Shown here one piece after another: positions 47,535 to 56,225 of a stretch of DNA of 64,000 bases. The notes under the pieces are model-generated. The model had not been told where the DNA came from, searched no databases, and saw nothing but the letters and a program-made list of their open reading frames with translations. The stretch's first letter is position 1, and each line of letters opens with the position of its first letter. The translations under genes and the position numbers were made by a program. The stretch comes from CAKZLS01 sp963701445 (lineage in GTDB: Bacteria > Pseudomonadota > Alphaproteobacteria > Rhodospirillales > Defluviicoccaceae). The stretch covers positions 124,001-188,000 of the forward strand of contig CAVPAM010000039.1 in assembly GCA_963701445.1 (NCBI GenBank), written 5' to 3'.

Positions 47535-48360
47535 CACGACCATCAACACGGAACTGCTCGATTTTCTGAGAAGCCAGCGCCAACAGGGAATTCAGCCGCT
47601 TGCGGGAAAAAAGGAAATCGTCATCGGCATCGCCAACGACCAATCCATCGCATGGGGCTGCGCCCAAGCGTTCCGGGGGATCGGCGCCGATCTGTGCATG
47701 ACCTACCTGAACGAGAAATCCAAGAAATTCACCGAACCGCTCGCACAAGCACTCGACATTCCGCCGGCGCTCTACCTGCCTTGCGACGTCCGTGAAGAAG
47801 GACAGTTGGAAGCGGTCTTCGAAGCCATCGGCAAGCAGTGGGGCCGTTTGGACTTCGCCCTGCACTCCATTGCCTTCGCGCCCCGGGAGGACCTGCATGG
47901 CCGGGTGACCGATTGCTCGCGGGACGGGTTTCTGATGGCCATGGACGTTTCGTGTCATTCCTTCATCCGCATGGCGAGGCTCGCCGAACCTCTCATGACG
48001 AACGGCGGCGCGCTGTTCACCATGAGCTATTTCGGCGCCGAGAAGGTGGTCGAGAACTACAACGTCATGGGTCCGGTAAAGGCGGCGTTGGAAGCGACCT
48101 CGCGATACCTCGCGGCCGAACTGGGGCCGAAGGGCATCCGGGTGAACCCCATCTCTCCGGGTCCCATCAAGACCCGGGCCGCGTCCGGCATCGGCCGTTT
48201 CGACGAACTCATGGAAAAAGCGGCCGAGCGAGCGCCGTCCCGCGCCCTGGTGACCATCGAGGACGTGGGCATGGCGACCGCGTTCCTCGCCACGGATTAC
48301 GCCAAGCTGATCACCGGCGATACCATGTACGTGGACGGCGGCTACCACGTGGTCGGGTAG
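47527..48360 (+). CDS. fabI: Enoyl-ACP reductase FabI
   Basis: 277 residues overlapping ackA by eight bases. An SDR-like fold with GIANDQSIAWGCAQAF, SIAFAPREDLHG, the catalytic Y-x6-K in ENYNVMGPVKAALEAT, and RVNPISPGPIKTRAASGI. The N-terminus is about 28 residues longer than the typical FabI (MTDTTINTELLDFLRSQRQQ). It is coupled with phosphate acyltransferase and acetate kinase, perhaps balancing fatty-acid synthesis with acyl overflow. Confidence 0.93.
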   Translation: MTDTTINTELLDFLRSQRQQGIQPLAGKKEIVIGIANDQSIAWGCAQAFRGIGADLCMTYLNEKSKKFTEPLAQALDIPPALYLPCDVREEGQLEAVFEAIGKQWGRLDFALHSIAFAPREDLHGRVTDCSRDGFLMAMDVSCHSFIRMARLAEPLMTNGGALFTMSYFGAEKVVENYNVMGPVKAALEATSRYLAAELGPKGIRVNPISPGPIKTRAASGIGRFDELMEKAAERAPSRALVTIEDVGMATAFLATDYAKLITGDTMYVDGGYHVVG

Positions 48361-48408
48361 ACGGCCGAACGCGCATCCAAACCCGGCTAACGGCCTCGGC
48401 CCGTCCGT

Positions 48409-48744
48409 CTATCGGAGGGGCCGGAAGTACTGTTCGTCGAGAGCGTCGAACATGATGACGAATTGGCAGCCGAGGGCCATCGTGTCGCACTGGCGATGGG
48501 GGGCGTGTTCGGCGGCGCTTATCAGTCGCTCGCGACGAACGTCATACAAGGTTGTCTGTATGGGTCCCTCCCCCGCCACGTCGATGACGGGCTGGCAGCC
48601 AACCGTCCACGGATCGCACCCCGCGCGCGTGTCGGCACCGAACTCGTGATAGGCCAGTTCGCAAGCCGACAGGGCGAATACCGCGCCGATCAGGGCCAGT
48701 GGCGATAGCAGCGCCGCGAACCGGCGAGTGGCGGGAGGCGTCAT
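48409..48744 (-). CDS. Small lipoprotein
   Basis: 111 residues from ATG 48744. A signal peptide with lipobox LSACE (about residues 24-28) is followed by a Cys/Trp region (AGCDPWTVGCQPVI) and another Cys (LGCQFVIMF). No family recognised. It converges on fabI and is read away from nhaA. Confidence 0.65.
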   Translation of the reverse strand: MTPPATRRFAALLSPLALIGAVFALSACELAYHEFGADTRAGCDPWTVGCQPVIDVAGEGPIQTTLYDVRRERLISAAEHAPHRQCDTMALGCQFVIMFDALDEQYFRPLR

Positions 48745-48807
48745 GGTCAATGCTCCGCGAAATGGGGATCGCGCGGATCTTACATGGAATGGCGGGCGGG
48801 GGAAACG

Positions 48808-50061
48808 TTAACCGTCCACCCGCGAGCCCGCCGTCAAGGCATCAGGCTCGATTGCCGCGTCCGTCTCCGGCGGCTCCGCCGCCGCCCCCTCCGCCGGTTT
48901 GGCGACGGCTCCGAACCCGAGGATCAGGAAGCCGGCGGCCGCCGACAGGACGGAGCCGGCGATGACGCCGAGGCGCACCGATGCGTCGAAATCCGCGTGC
49001 TGCCACGCCAGGCCGCCGATGAACAGGCTCATGGTGAAGCCGATGCCGCACATGACGGAAACGCCATACAGTTGGATCCAATTGGCGCCTGCGGGCATTC
49101 GGGCAAGTCCGAACCGGATCATCAGAAACAGGACGCCGAACACGCCGATCTGCTTGCCGATGAACAGGCCGGCGGAGACGCCCAGTTGCACCGAATCCAT
49201 GAAGCTGTGCAGACCGATACCGTCGAAGGATATTCCGGCGTTCGCGAACGCGAAGATCGGCAGGATCGCGAACGCGACCCAACGGTGAAGACCGTGTTCC
49301 AGGTGGCGGAGCGGAGAATGGCCCTCGGCGTCCGTGGCTCGGAGCGGAATGGTCAGCCCGATGGCCACGCCGGCAAGCGTGGCGTGGACTCCCGACTTGA
49401 GCACGCACACCCAGATGAGTACGCCGATCACGATGTACGGCGCCGTCCTGGTGACACCCAACAGGTTCAGAGCCACTAGAATCGCCAGCCCGCCCAACGC
49501 CAGGTACAACGACAGCAGGGACAGGTCGGCCGTGTAAAACAGCGCGATAACGATGATCGCGCCAAGGTCGTCAAAGACGGCGATCGCGGTGAGCAGTACC
49601 TTGAGCGACAGCGGCACCTTGTTTCCGAGCAGCGCCATGACGCCGAGCGCAAAGGCGATATCGGTCGCCGCCGGAATGGCCCAACCGTTCAGGTTTTGGG
49701 GCTGCCCGAGGTTGATGAGCACGTATATCAGGGCGGGAACCGCCATTCCGCCCACCGCCGCTACCGCCGGCAGGGCCGCCTGGGAGATCGTCGACAACTC
49801 GCCTTCCAGCAACTCGCGCTTGATCTCCAGGCCCACGAGGAAAAAGAAAACCGCCATCAGGCCGTCGTTGATCCACAGCAACAACGGTTTGTCGATATCC
49901 AGGGCGCCGACGCGGACCTGCGTGGGCAGGTTCAGAAACGAGTCGTACAGACCGGCGAGCGGGGAATTGGACACCACGACGGCAAGGGCCGCGGCGATCA
50001 CCAAAACAATCCCGCCGGCGGCCTCCATCCTGAAGAAGTCGCGAATCGCATTCAACGGCAT
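48808..50061 (-). CDS. nhaA: Na+/H+ antiporter NhaA
   Basis: 417 residues and about 12 helices. Family signatures include DFFRMEAAGGIVLVIAAALA, FFFLVGLEIKRELLEGELS, PAATDIAFALGVMALLG with the adjacent DDLGAIIVIALFYT (the ion-binding Asp pair). Complete. Exports Na+ in exchange for protons at alkaline pH. Confidence 0.95.
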   Translation of the reverse strand: MPLNAIRDFFRMEAAGGIVLVIAAALAVVVSNSPLAGLYDSFLNLPTQVRVGALDIDKPLLLWINDGLMAVFFFLVGLEIKRELLEGELSTISQAALPAVAAVGGMAVPALIYVLINLGQPQNLNGWAIPAATDIAFALGVMALLGNKVPLSLKVLLTAIAVFDDLGAIIVIALFYTADLSLLSLYLALGGLAILVALNLLGVTRTAPYIVIGVLIWVCVLKSGVHATLAGVAIGLTIPLRATDAEGHSPLRHLEHGLHRWVAFAILPIFAFANAGISFDGIGLHSFMDSVQLGVSAGLFIGKQIGVFGVLFLMIRFGLARMPAGANWIQLYGVSVMCGIGFTMSLFIGGLAWQHADFDASVRLGVIAGSVLSAAAGFLILGFGAVAKPAEGAAAEPPETDAAIEPDALTAGSRVDG

Positions 50062-50323
50062 GACGTCTCCCCGCCCGTGGCTCTCCGATACCCGATCGAC
50101 GGCCGGCGATCTTCACTGTCGCGTTTCCGTCGCTGCCGATGGACGACAATGCCAAATCCGGCCCACCGGGACGTCGAGAGGGCAAACCATACAGGGCTGG
50201 GCCAGGCGTGGTAAGTCAAGACTTCCCGGAAACGCGGTTGTGGCGAACAGGGTCGAATAAATTCCCCCGGTCCGCGACCCATCCATCGACGCCCGCGCCG
50301 AAAACAGCTAGTGTTGCGCCTCC

Positions 50324-51487
50324 TTGATCAAACTCGCCCCGATCCCTCTGGTTCCGGTCACCTTTTCCTTGTCCACACACCGCGCTCGATCTCTCGCCTG
50401 GACCCTGGTGCGCCTCGCCGTTTGTGCGGCCCTCGTCACATATGTGGTCATGGCGCTGTCGTGGTACGATCAGGTGCATCTGGTCGATGGGACCGAGGGC
50501 CGGCTGCTGTCGGTGTCCGAAACGAGCCGCGAAACCACGCTCCGGGTCGACGGCCATGCCATCACCGTTCCGGACGCGGACGTGGAGTCCATCGAGCCCG
50601 GGCTGGTGTCCCTGGTCAAGAGCGCGTCGCCGCGCGAGGCCCTGCTGGCCATCCTCCTGGCCCTGCCGACTCCGTTCGTGGGGGCATACCGTCTCTATCT
50701 GCTTCTGGTCGGCCTTGATTTGAAGATCGCCAGGGCCCGCGCCATGGGCATTTCGCTGGTGGGCAATCTGGTGCAACTCGCCATGCCCGGCGCCACCGGG
50801 GCCGACATCTACCGGGGCATCATGCTGCGTAGATGGACGGGATCGTGGCGTCCCGTGCTGGTCGCACTCCTTACCGATCGTATTCTCGGATTGCTGGCGC
50901 TCCTTGTGTTGGCTGGCGTGGCCGCCGCCATCTGGATCGACGACGCGGAGTTTGCCACCATCGCCCGCGGAGTCCTGGCCGCCTGCGTGACGGGATCCCT
51001 GGCCATTTTTGTGGTTCTCAGGTTTCGGTTGTACCGGCTTGTTCTTGGATTGCTGAGACTCTTCCGCAAGGATCCCGCCGTCACCTCCGACGGCATGATC
51101 GCCATCGGCGAACGGCTGCTCGAAAAGCGCCGCATACTGACCCAGACCTTCGCGCTGAGCCTGATCGTCCAGGCCTTGATCGTCGCGTCGACGGCCGCCA
51201 TCGGGATTTCCCTGGGCATCGACCATGCGGTCGAGGCGGCGGCGCTGATCATTCCGACCGCCATGGTGCTGGCCATATTCATACCGACACCGCAGGGTTT
51301 CGGCGTGCTGGAAGGCGTGCTCGTCCTCGTGCTTGCCCCCCACATCGTCGGCGGCGCCAATGCCTGCGTTCTGTTGGCCCTCGGCTTCCGGTTCCTGCAG
51401 GTGGTTTGGGCGATCCCGGGCGTGCCGCTGATTTTGAGCGGCGACACCTGGAGCGCTTCCCGGAGCGAGACCACGACGGGGCCGTGA
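50324..51487 (+). CDS. UPF0104/LPG-synthase-TM-like integral membrane protein
   Basis: 387 residues in the frame from TTG 50324; a TTG a few codons later is an alternative start. About eight membrane helices with GNLVQLAMPGATGADIYRG, a family feature (charged Gly/Pro-rich loop), and IFIPTPQGFGVLEGVLVLV. UPF0104/AglD-like proteins include lipid flippase-like transporters and the transmembrane part of lysyl-phosphatidylglycerol synthase. The exact substrate is unknown. It is 80 bases upstream of uup. Confidence 0.8.
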   Translation: MIKLAPIPLVPVTFSLSTHRARSLAWTLVRLAVCAALVTYVVMALSWYDQVHLVDGTEGRLLSVSETSRETTLRVDGHAITVPDADVESIEPGLVSLVKSASPREALLAILLALPTPFVGAYRLYLLLVGLDLKIARARAMGISLVGNLVQLAMPGATGADIYRGIMLRRWTGSWRPVLVALLTDRILGLLALLVLAGVAAAIWIDDAEFATIARGVLAACVTGSLAIFVVLRFRLYRLVLGLLRLFRKDPAVTSDGMIAIGERLLEKRRILTQTFALSLIVQALIVASTAAIGISLGIDHAVEAAALIIPTAMVLAIFIPTPQGFGVLEGVLVLVLAPHIVGGANACVLLALGFRFLQVVWAIPGVPLILSGDTWSASRSETTTGP

Positions 51488-51566
51488 GCAGGGATCGCGC
51501 CCCGGCCGCCGGCGACCGCGTCCGAACCCTTCAACAACGGCGCGGAATAGTCTAAACGCGAGGCTC

Positions 51567-53396
51567 ATGGCTCCACCGCTTCTGTTTCTTCGCGACATCC
51601 ATCTGACCTTCGGCGGCCAACCGCTGCTGGAAGGCGCGGAACTGTCCGTGTCCGAGGGCGACCGGCTGTGCCTGGTGGGACGCAATGGTTCAGGGAAGTC
51701 GACGCTGCTCAAGATTGCCGCGGGACTCGTGGAAGCCGACACCGGCGAGCGTTTTGTTCAACCCGGCGCGACGGTGCGCTATCTGCCCCAGGAACCGGAT
51801 CTCTCCGGCCACGCGACCACCGGCGACTACGTGGAGGCGGGCCTTGGCCCCGGCGACGATCCCCACCGGGCGCGATACCTGTTGGCGCAATTGGGACTCA
51901 CCGGCGACGAGAACACGGCCCGGCTCTCCGGCGGCGAGGCGAGACGGAGCGCGCTGGCCCGCGTCATGGCGCCAGAACCCGATATCCTGCTGCTCGACGA
52001 ACCCACCAACCACCTCGACCTGCCGGCCATCGAATGGCTCGAAAGCACGCTGAACGGTATCGGTTCCGCGCTGGTCCTGATCAGCCACGACCGGCGATTC
52101 CTGGAAAACCTCTCGCGATCCACCATCTGGCTGGATGGCGGGATCACCCGGAGGCTCGACCAGGGCTTCGCCCATTTCGAGGACTGGCGCGACGACGTGG
52201 TGGAACAGGCGGAACTCGAGCGCCACAAACTCAATCGCAAGATCCTCCAGGAAATCAATTGGCTCCACTACGGCGGCGTGACCGCACGCCGGCGGCGCAA
52301 TCAGGGGCGCCTCCGCGCGCTCAACGCCATGCGCCGGCAACGCGGCGAACAGCGCCAGCCGGAAGGACTGGTCAGGATGACCGTCACCGAGGGCGACGTC
52401 TCTGGGAAGCTGGTGATCGAAGCCAAGGGCATCACCAAATCCTACGGCGACCTCAAGGTTGTCGACGATCTTTCGCTGCGGATCCAGCGCGGCGACACGG
52501 TGGGGATTGTCGGTCCCAATGGCGCGGGCAAGACCACCCTCATCAACCTGTTGACCGGCGCCCTGCAACCCGATTCCGGCACCGTCCGTCTTGGCGCCAA
52601 CCTTCAGATGGTGTCTCTCGACCAGCGGCGTGAGAGCCTCGAGTCCCACTTGACCCTGAGCGAGGCGCTCACCGGCGGGCGCGGCGACGTGGTGTTCGTC
52701 GCGGGCAAGCCCAAGCACCTGATCGCCTACATGAAGGATTTTCTGTTCGCGCCCGAGCAGGCGGGCACCCCCATCGGCGCGCTTTCGGGTGGCGAACGCG
52801 GCCGGTTGATGGTTGCCCGCGCCCTGGCGCAACCCTCCAATCTGCTGGTGCTCGACGAGCCCACCAACGATCTCGACCTGGAGACCCTCGACCTGTTCCA
52901 GGAGATGCTGGACGAGTATTCCGGCACCGTCCTTCTGGTGAGTCACGATCGCGATTTCCTCGACCGGGTGGTCACCTCGGTCATCGCCTTCGAGGGGTCC
53001 GGACGCTGGGTCGAGTACGCCGGCGGTTACAGCGACATGATCGCGCAGCGTGGCGGCGCCGCCACGGCGGCCAAACAGACGGCGAGAACCGGGAAAGCGA
53101 AATCGGCCGCGTCCACGGCCTCGCCGGACTCCCCGTCCGCGCCGGGCAGGAAGCGCAAGATGTCGTTCAAGGACGAACATGCCCACAAGATCCTGCCGGC
53201 GCGGATCCAGGCCCTGGAATCCGAAATAGCGCGTCTGCAAGCGGTTCTCGCGGATCCGGCCTTTTATGCCCGCGACCCCGACGGCTTCGCCAGGGCGGCG
53301 GCCGACTTGGAAGCCGCCGGCGCCGACCTCGCGGCGGCGGAGGACCGGTGGCTGACCCTCGAGATGCTCCGGGACGAACTGGAAAACGGATCATGA
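51567..53396 (+). CDS. uup: ABC-F ATPase Uup
   Basis: 609 residues with two nucleotide-binding domains: Walker A GRNGSGKST and GPNGAGKTT, signature RLSGGEARR and ALSGGERGRL, Walker B ILLLDEPTNHLDL and LLVLDEPTNDLDL. The C-terminal 80 residues form the basic coiled coil (KILPARIQALESEIARLQAV) typical of Uup. It acts at the ribosome or in DNA/replication-linked stress in E. coli. It overlaps gluQ by four bases. Confidence 0.93.
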   Translation: MAPPLLFLRDIHLTFGGQPLLEGAELSVSEGDRLCLVGRNGSGKSTLLKIAAGLVEADTGERFVQPGATVRYLPQEPDLSGHATTGDYVEAGLGPGDDPHRARYLLAQLGLTGDENTARLSGGEARRSALARVMAPEPDILLLDEPTNHLDLPAIEWLESTLNGIGSALVLISHDRRFLENLSRSTIWLDGGITRRLDQGFAHFEDWRDDVVEQAELERHKLNRKILQEINWLHYGGVTARRRRNQGRLRALNAMRRQRGEQRQPEGLVRMTVTEGDVSGKLVIEAKGITKSYGDLKVVDDLSLRIQRGDTVGIVGPNGAGKTTLINLLTGALQPDSGTVRLGANLQMVSLDQRRESLESHLTLSEALTGGRGDVVFVAGKPKHLIAYMKDFLFAPEQAGTPIGALSGGERGRLMVARALAQPSNLLVLDEPTNDLDLETLDLFQEMLDEYSGTVLLVSHDRDFLDRVVTSVIAFEGSGRWVEYAGGYSDMIAQRGGAATAAKQTARTGKAKSAASTASPDSPSAPGRKRKMSFKDEHAHKILPARIQALESEIARLQAVLADPAFYARDPDGFARAAADLEAAGADLAAAEDRWLTLEMLRDELENGS

Positions 53397-54286
53397 CCCT
53401 GGTCAGCCGCTTCGCGCCGAGCCCCACGGGCGACCTCCACCTTGGCCATGCCTATTCCGCGCGGTACGCATGGGACGTGGCGATTGGCGCGGGAGGCCGC
53501 TTTCTCGTTCGGATCGAGGACATCGATACCGGGCGGTGTCGGGCCGAGTTCATCGAGCGCAATCTCGATGATCTGCGCTGGCTGGGGCTGACGTGGGAGG
53601 AACCGGTGGCGCGCCAGTCGGAGCGCATGGATCTGTACCGCGATGCCCTCCGCCGGCTGGACGAACTCGGCGTCACCTACCCGTGCTTTTGCACCCGCAG
53701 GGAAATCCGCGCGGAAATCGAGGCGGCTGCGGGAGCCCCGCACGCCGTCGCGCCCGACGGCGGCATCCTCTATCCCGGAACGTGCCGCGGCCGGAGCGCC
53801 ACCGAACGCGACGCGTTGATCGCCGCCGGCCGTCCGTATGCCATCCGCCTGAACATCGCCCGGGTGCGCGAGCTGACCGGACGGCTGTCGTGGACGGATC
53901 GGCGGCTCGGGCCGCAAGCCGCCGCGACCGGCCGGTTCGGCGACGTGGTGATCGCCCGCAAGGAGGTGGCGGCGAGCTATCATCTGGCGGTGGTCGTGGA
54001 CGACGCGGCGCAGGGCGTGACGGAAGTGACCCGGGGCAAGGATCTGTTCGACGCGACCCACGTGCATCGCGCGCTCTATGCGTTGCTGGATCTTCCGCCG
54101 CCGATCTGGCATCACCACGACCTGTGCCACGACGAAAACGGCAACCGGCTTTCCAAGCGCCGGGGCGACGAGACGATCCGGTCGCTGCGGGAGCGCGGCC
54201 ACATACGGGACGACGTGCTGGCCATGGCGACAGCCGCCGCGGCGCGGCCGGGCCAAGCACCGGATCCAAGGGAGAGGAAACCGTGA
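53393..54286 (+). CDS. gluQ: Glutamyl-Q tRNA(Asp) synthetase
   Basis: 297 residues from ATG 53393. It resembles the GlxRS catalytic core without an anticodon-binding domain: FAPSPTGDLHLGHAYSA (HIGH class), RIEDIDTGRC, PCFCTRREIR (zinc Cys pair), and RLSKRRGDETIRSLRE (KMSKS-like). It attaches glutamate to the queuosine of tRNA-Asp. Its ATGA overlap with uup indicates coupled translation. Confidence 0.93.
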   Translation: MTLVSRFAPSPTGDLHLGHAYSARYAWDVAIGAGGRFLVRIEDIDTGRCRAEFIERNLDDLRWLGLTWEEPVARQSERMDLYRDALRRLDELGVTYPCFCTRREIRAEIEAAAGAPHAVAPDGGILYPGTCRGRSATERDALIAAGRPYAIRLNIARVRELTGRLSWTDRRLGPQAAATGRFGDVVIARKEVAASYHLAVVVDDAAQGVTEVTRGKDLFDATHVHRALYALLDLPPPIWHHHDLCHDENGNRLSKRRGDETIRSLRERGHIRDDVLAMATAAAARPGQAPDPRERKP

Positions 54287-54287
54287 G

Positions 54288-56090
54288 ATGATCGAGATAC
54301 TGGACATGGACGCTCCCGACGTCATCGGGGTGCGGATATCGGGCAAGATCGACAAGGACGATATCGAGCGCGTTATCGCCGCCGCCCGCGCCAAGTTCGA
54401 CGTGGCGGAAAAACTCGGCGTCTACGTGGAAATGGCCCATTTCGACGGCATATCCTTCGAGGCCTTGCTGGCCGATCTCAAGTTCGCGTTTCCAAACCTC
54501 GGCAGGTTCAGAAAGAAGGCCGTCGTATCCGACCAGGGATGGGCGGAAACGGCGTCGATCATCGGCAATCGGCTGTTTCCCCATGTGGAGATCCGGCATT
54601 TCTCCCCCGATCGCGCCGGCGAAGCCAGGGATTGGATAACCGCCCGGCCAAAGGGAGCGCCGGTGATGCGCCGATGGAGACAGACCAAGATCGTCGCGAC
54701 CATCGGCCCGGCCAGTGGTGGCGAGGAGCAACTGGTCGACCTGTTTCACGCGGGGGCGGATGTTTTCAGGTTCAACTTCTCTCACGGCACGCACGCGGAG
54801 CACGCGGCGCGGCTCAGGACCGTCCGCAACGTCGAGAAGCGGGTCGGCCGCCCGATCGGCGTGTTCGCCGATCTGCAGGGCCCCAAGCTCCGGGTGGGCA
54901 ATTTCGCGGCGGGGCCCGTCCGGCTCGAAACCGGTCAGCGGTTCCGGCTGGACCTGTCGGACGACCCCGGTGACTCCCGAAGGGTGCCGTTGCCTCACCC
55001 GGAGATTTTCGCCGCGTTGCGTCCCGGCTCGGAACTGCTCGTGGACGACGGCAGGCTGCGCCTCGAGGTGATCGCGAACGGATCCGATTTCGCCGACACG
55101 AGAGTGGCCGTGGGAGGCCCGCTGTCCGACAACAAAGGCGTCAATTTGCCCAATGTGATGCTCGATGTTTCGCCCCTGACCGAAAAGGACCGGCGCGACC
55201 TGGAGTTCGCCCTGAGCCTCGGGTTCGACGCCATCGCCCTCTCTTTCGTTCAGCGGCCGGAGGACGTGGAGGAGGCGCGGCGGCTCATCGACGGGCGCGC
55301 CAGGCTGATCTCGAAGCTCGAGAAACCGTCGGCCGTCGAGCATCTCGACGAGATCATCCGGCTGACGGATGCCGTCATGGTGGCGCGCGGCGATCTCGGC
55401 GTGGAGCTGCCCCCGGAAACCGTGCCGGCCATTCAGAAACGCATCGTTCGCGCGAGCCGGAGAGCGGGCCGGCCGGTGATCGTGGCGACGCAGATGCTCG
55501 ATTCCATGATCCGGTCGCATACCCCGACGCGCGCCGAGGCTTCCGATGTGGCCACCGCGGTCTACGAAGGCGCCGACGCCGTCATGTTGTCGGCCGAAAC
55601 CGCGGTCGGCGATCATCCGGCGCTGGTCGCGGGCATGATGGACCGGATCATCCGCCACACCGAAAACGACCCCGCCTACCGGGACATGATCAGGGCCGGG
55701 CAGGCCAGACCGGCCGCGACCATGGCGGACACCATTACCGAGTCCGCGAGCCAGGCGTCCCAGACGCTGCCGGCGGCGGCCATCGTGACCTTTACCAGTT
55801 CCGGCTCGACCGCCGTGCGGGCGGCGCGCGCCCGACCGTTGGTCCCGATCGTGGGCCTGACGCCATCGCCGAGGGTCGCGCGCGAATTGACCCTGGTCTG
55901 GGGCGTTCACGCGGTCCAGGTCAAGGAGCTGGACGACTACGAGCACATGGAGGCCGTCGCCGTGCGCCATGCGTTGGACGCGGGCATCGCGGTCGCCGGC
56001 GACAATCTCGTCATCACCGCCGGCCTGCCCCTGCATGTGGCCGGCGTGACCAACGTCCTTCGCCTCGCCAGGATCGAGTCGGCCGATTAG
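54288..56090 (+). CDS. pyk: SpoIIAA-like domain fused to pyruvate kinase
   Basis: One open frame of 600 residues from ATG 54288. Residues 1-125 form a SpoIIAA-like/STAS domain (VIGVRISGKIDKDDIERVIA, SDQGWAETASIIGNRLFPHV). Pyruvate kinase starts near residue 126 with MRRWRQTKIVATIGPASGGE. Its motifs include NFSHGTHAEHA, FVQRPEDVEEARRLI, ISKLEKPSAVEHLDEI and VMVARGDLGVELPPE, and the domain ends IESAD. An AAGGGAG lies nine bases upstream of the internal ATG at about 54663, so pyruvate kinase could also be started separately. No stop codon separates the two parts. It follows gluQ directly. Confidence 0.88.
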   Translation: MIEILDMDAPDVIGVRISGKIDKDDIERVIAAARAKFDVAEKLGVYVEMAHFDGISFEALLADLKFAFPNLGRFRKKAVVSDQGWAETASIIGNRLFPHVEIRHFSPDRAGEARDWITARPKGAPVMRRWRQTKIVATIGPASGGEEQLVDLFHAGADVFRFNFSHGTHAEHAARLRTVRNVEKRVGRPIGVFADLQGPKLRVGNFAAGPVRLETGQRFRLDLSDDPGDSRRVPLPHPEIFAALRPGSELLVDDGRLRLEVIANGSDFADTRVAVGGPLSDNKGVNLPNVMLDVSPLTEKDRRDLEFALSLGFDAIALSFVQRPEDVEEARRLIDGRARLISKLEKPSAVEHLDEIIRLTDAVMVARGDLGVELPPETVPAIQKRIVRASRRAGRPVIVATQMLDSMIRSHTPTRAEASDVATAVYEGADAVMLSAETAVGDHPALVAGMMDRIIRHTENDPAYRDMIRAGQARPAATMADTITESASQASQTLPAAAIVTFTSSGSTAVRAARARPLVPIVGLTPSPRVARELTLVWGVHAVQVKELDDYEHMEAVAVRHALDAGIAVAGDNLVITAGLPLHVAGVTNVLRLARIESAD

Positions 56091-56225
56091 TTGACCGCTC
56101 GACGGGCCCCGAGGACGCCCGCCGGGCTCTTTTTCGCGGCCCATTTCGCGCGTCGCGGAATTCCTGTTGACAACGGTCGAAAACCAGCCATTTAACGCTC
56201 AAACGGGAGAGATACCGACACGGCG

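Noticed and set aside
56100..56140. Possible terminator after pyruvate kinase (GC stem with a T5 run)
   Set aside because: The stem is short with a one-base loop in its simplest pairing, so it is not a convincing hairpin.
53673..56144. Very long minus-strand open frame opposite gluQ and pyruvate kinase
   Set aside because: Its amino-acid content is the usual low-complexity shadow of a high-GC gene on the other strand; no family features are present.
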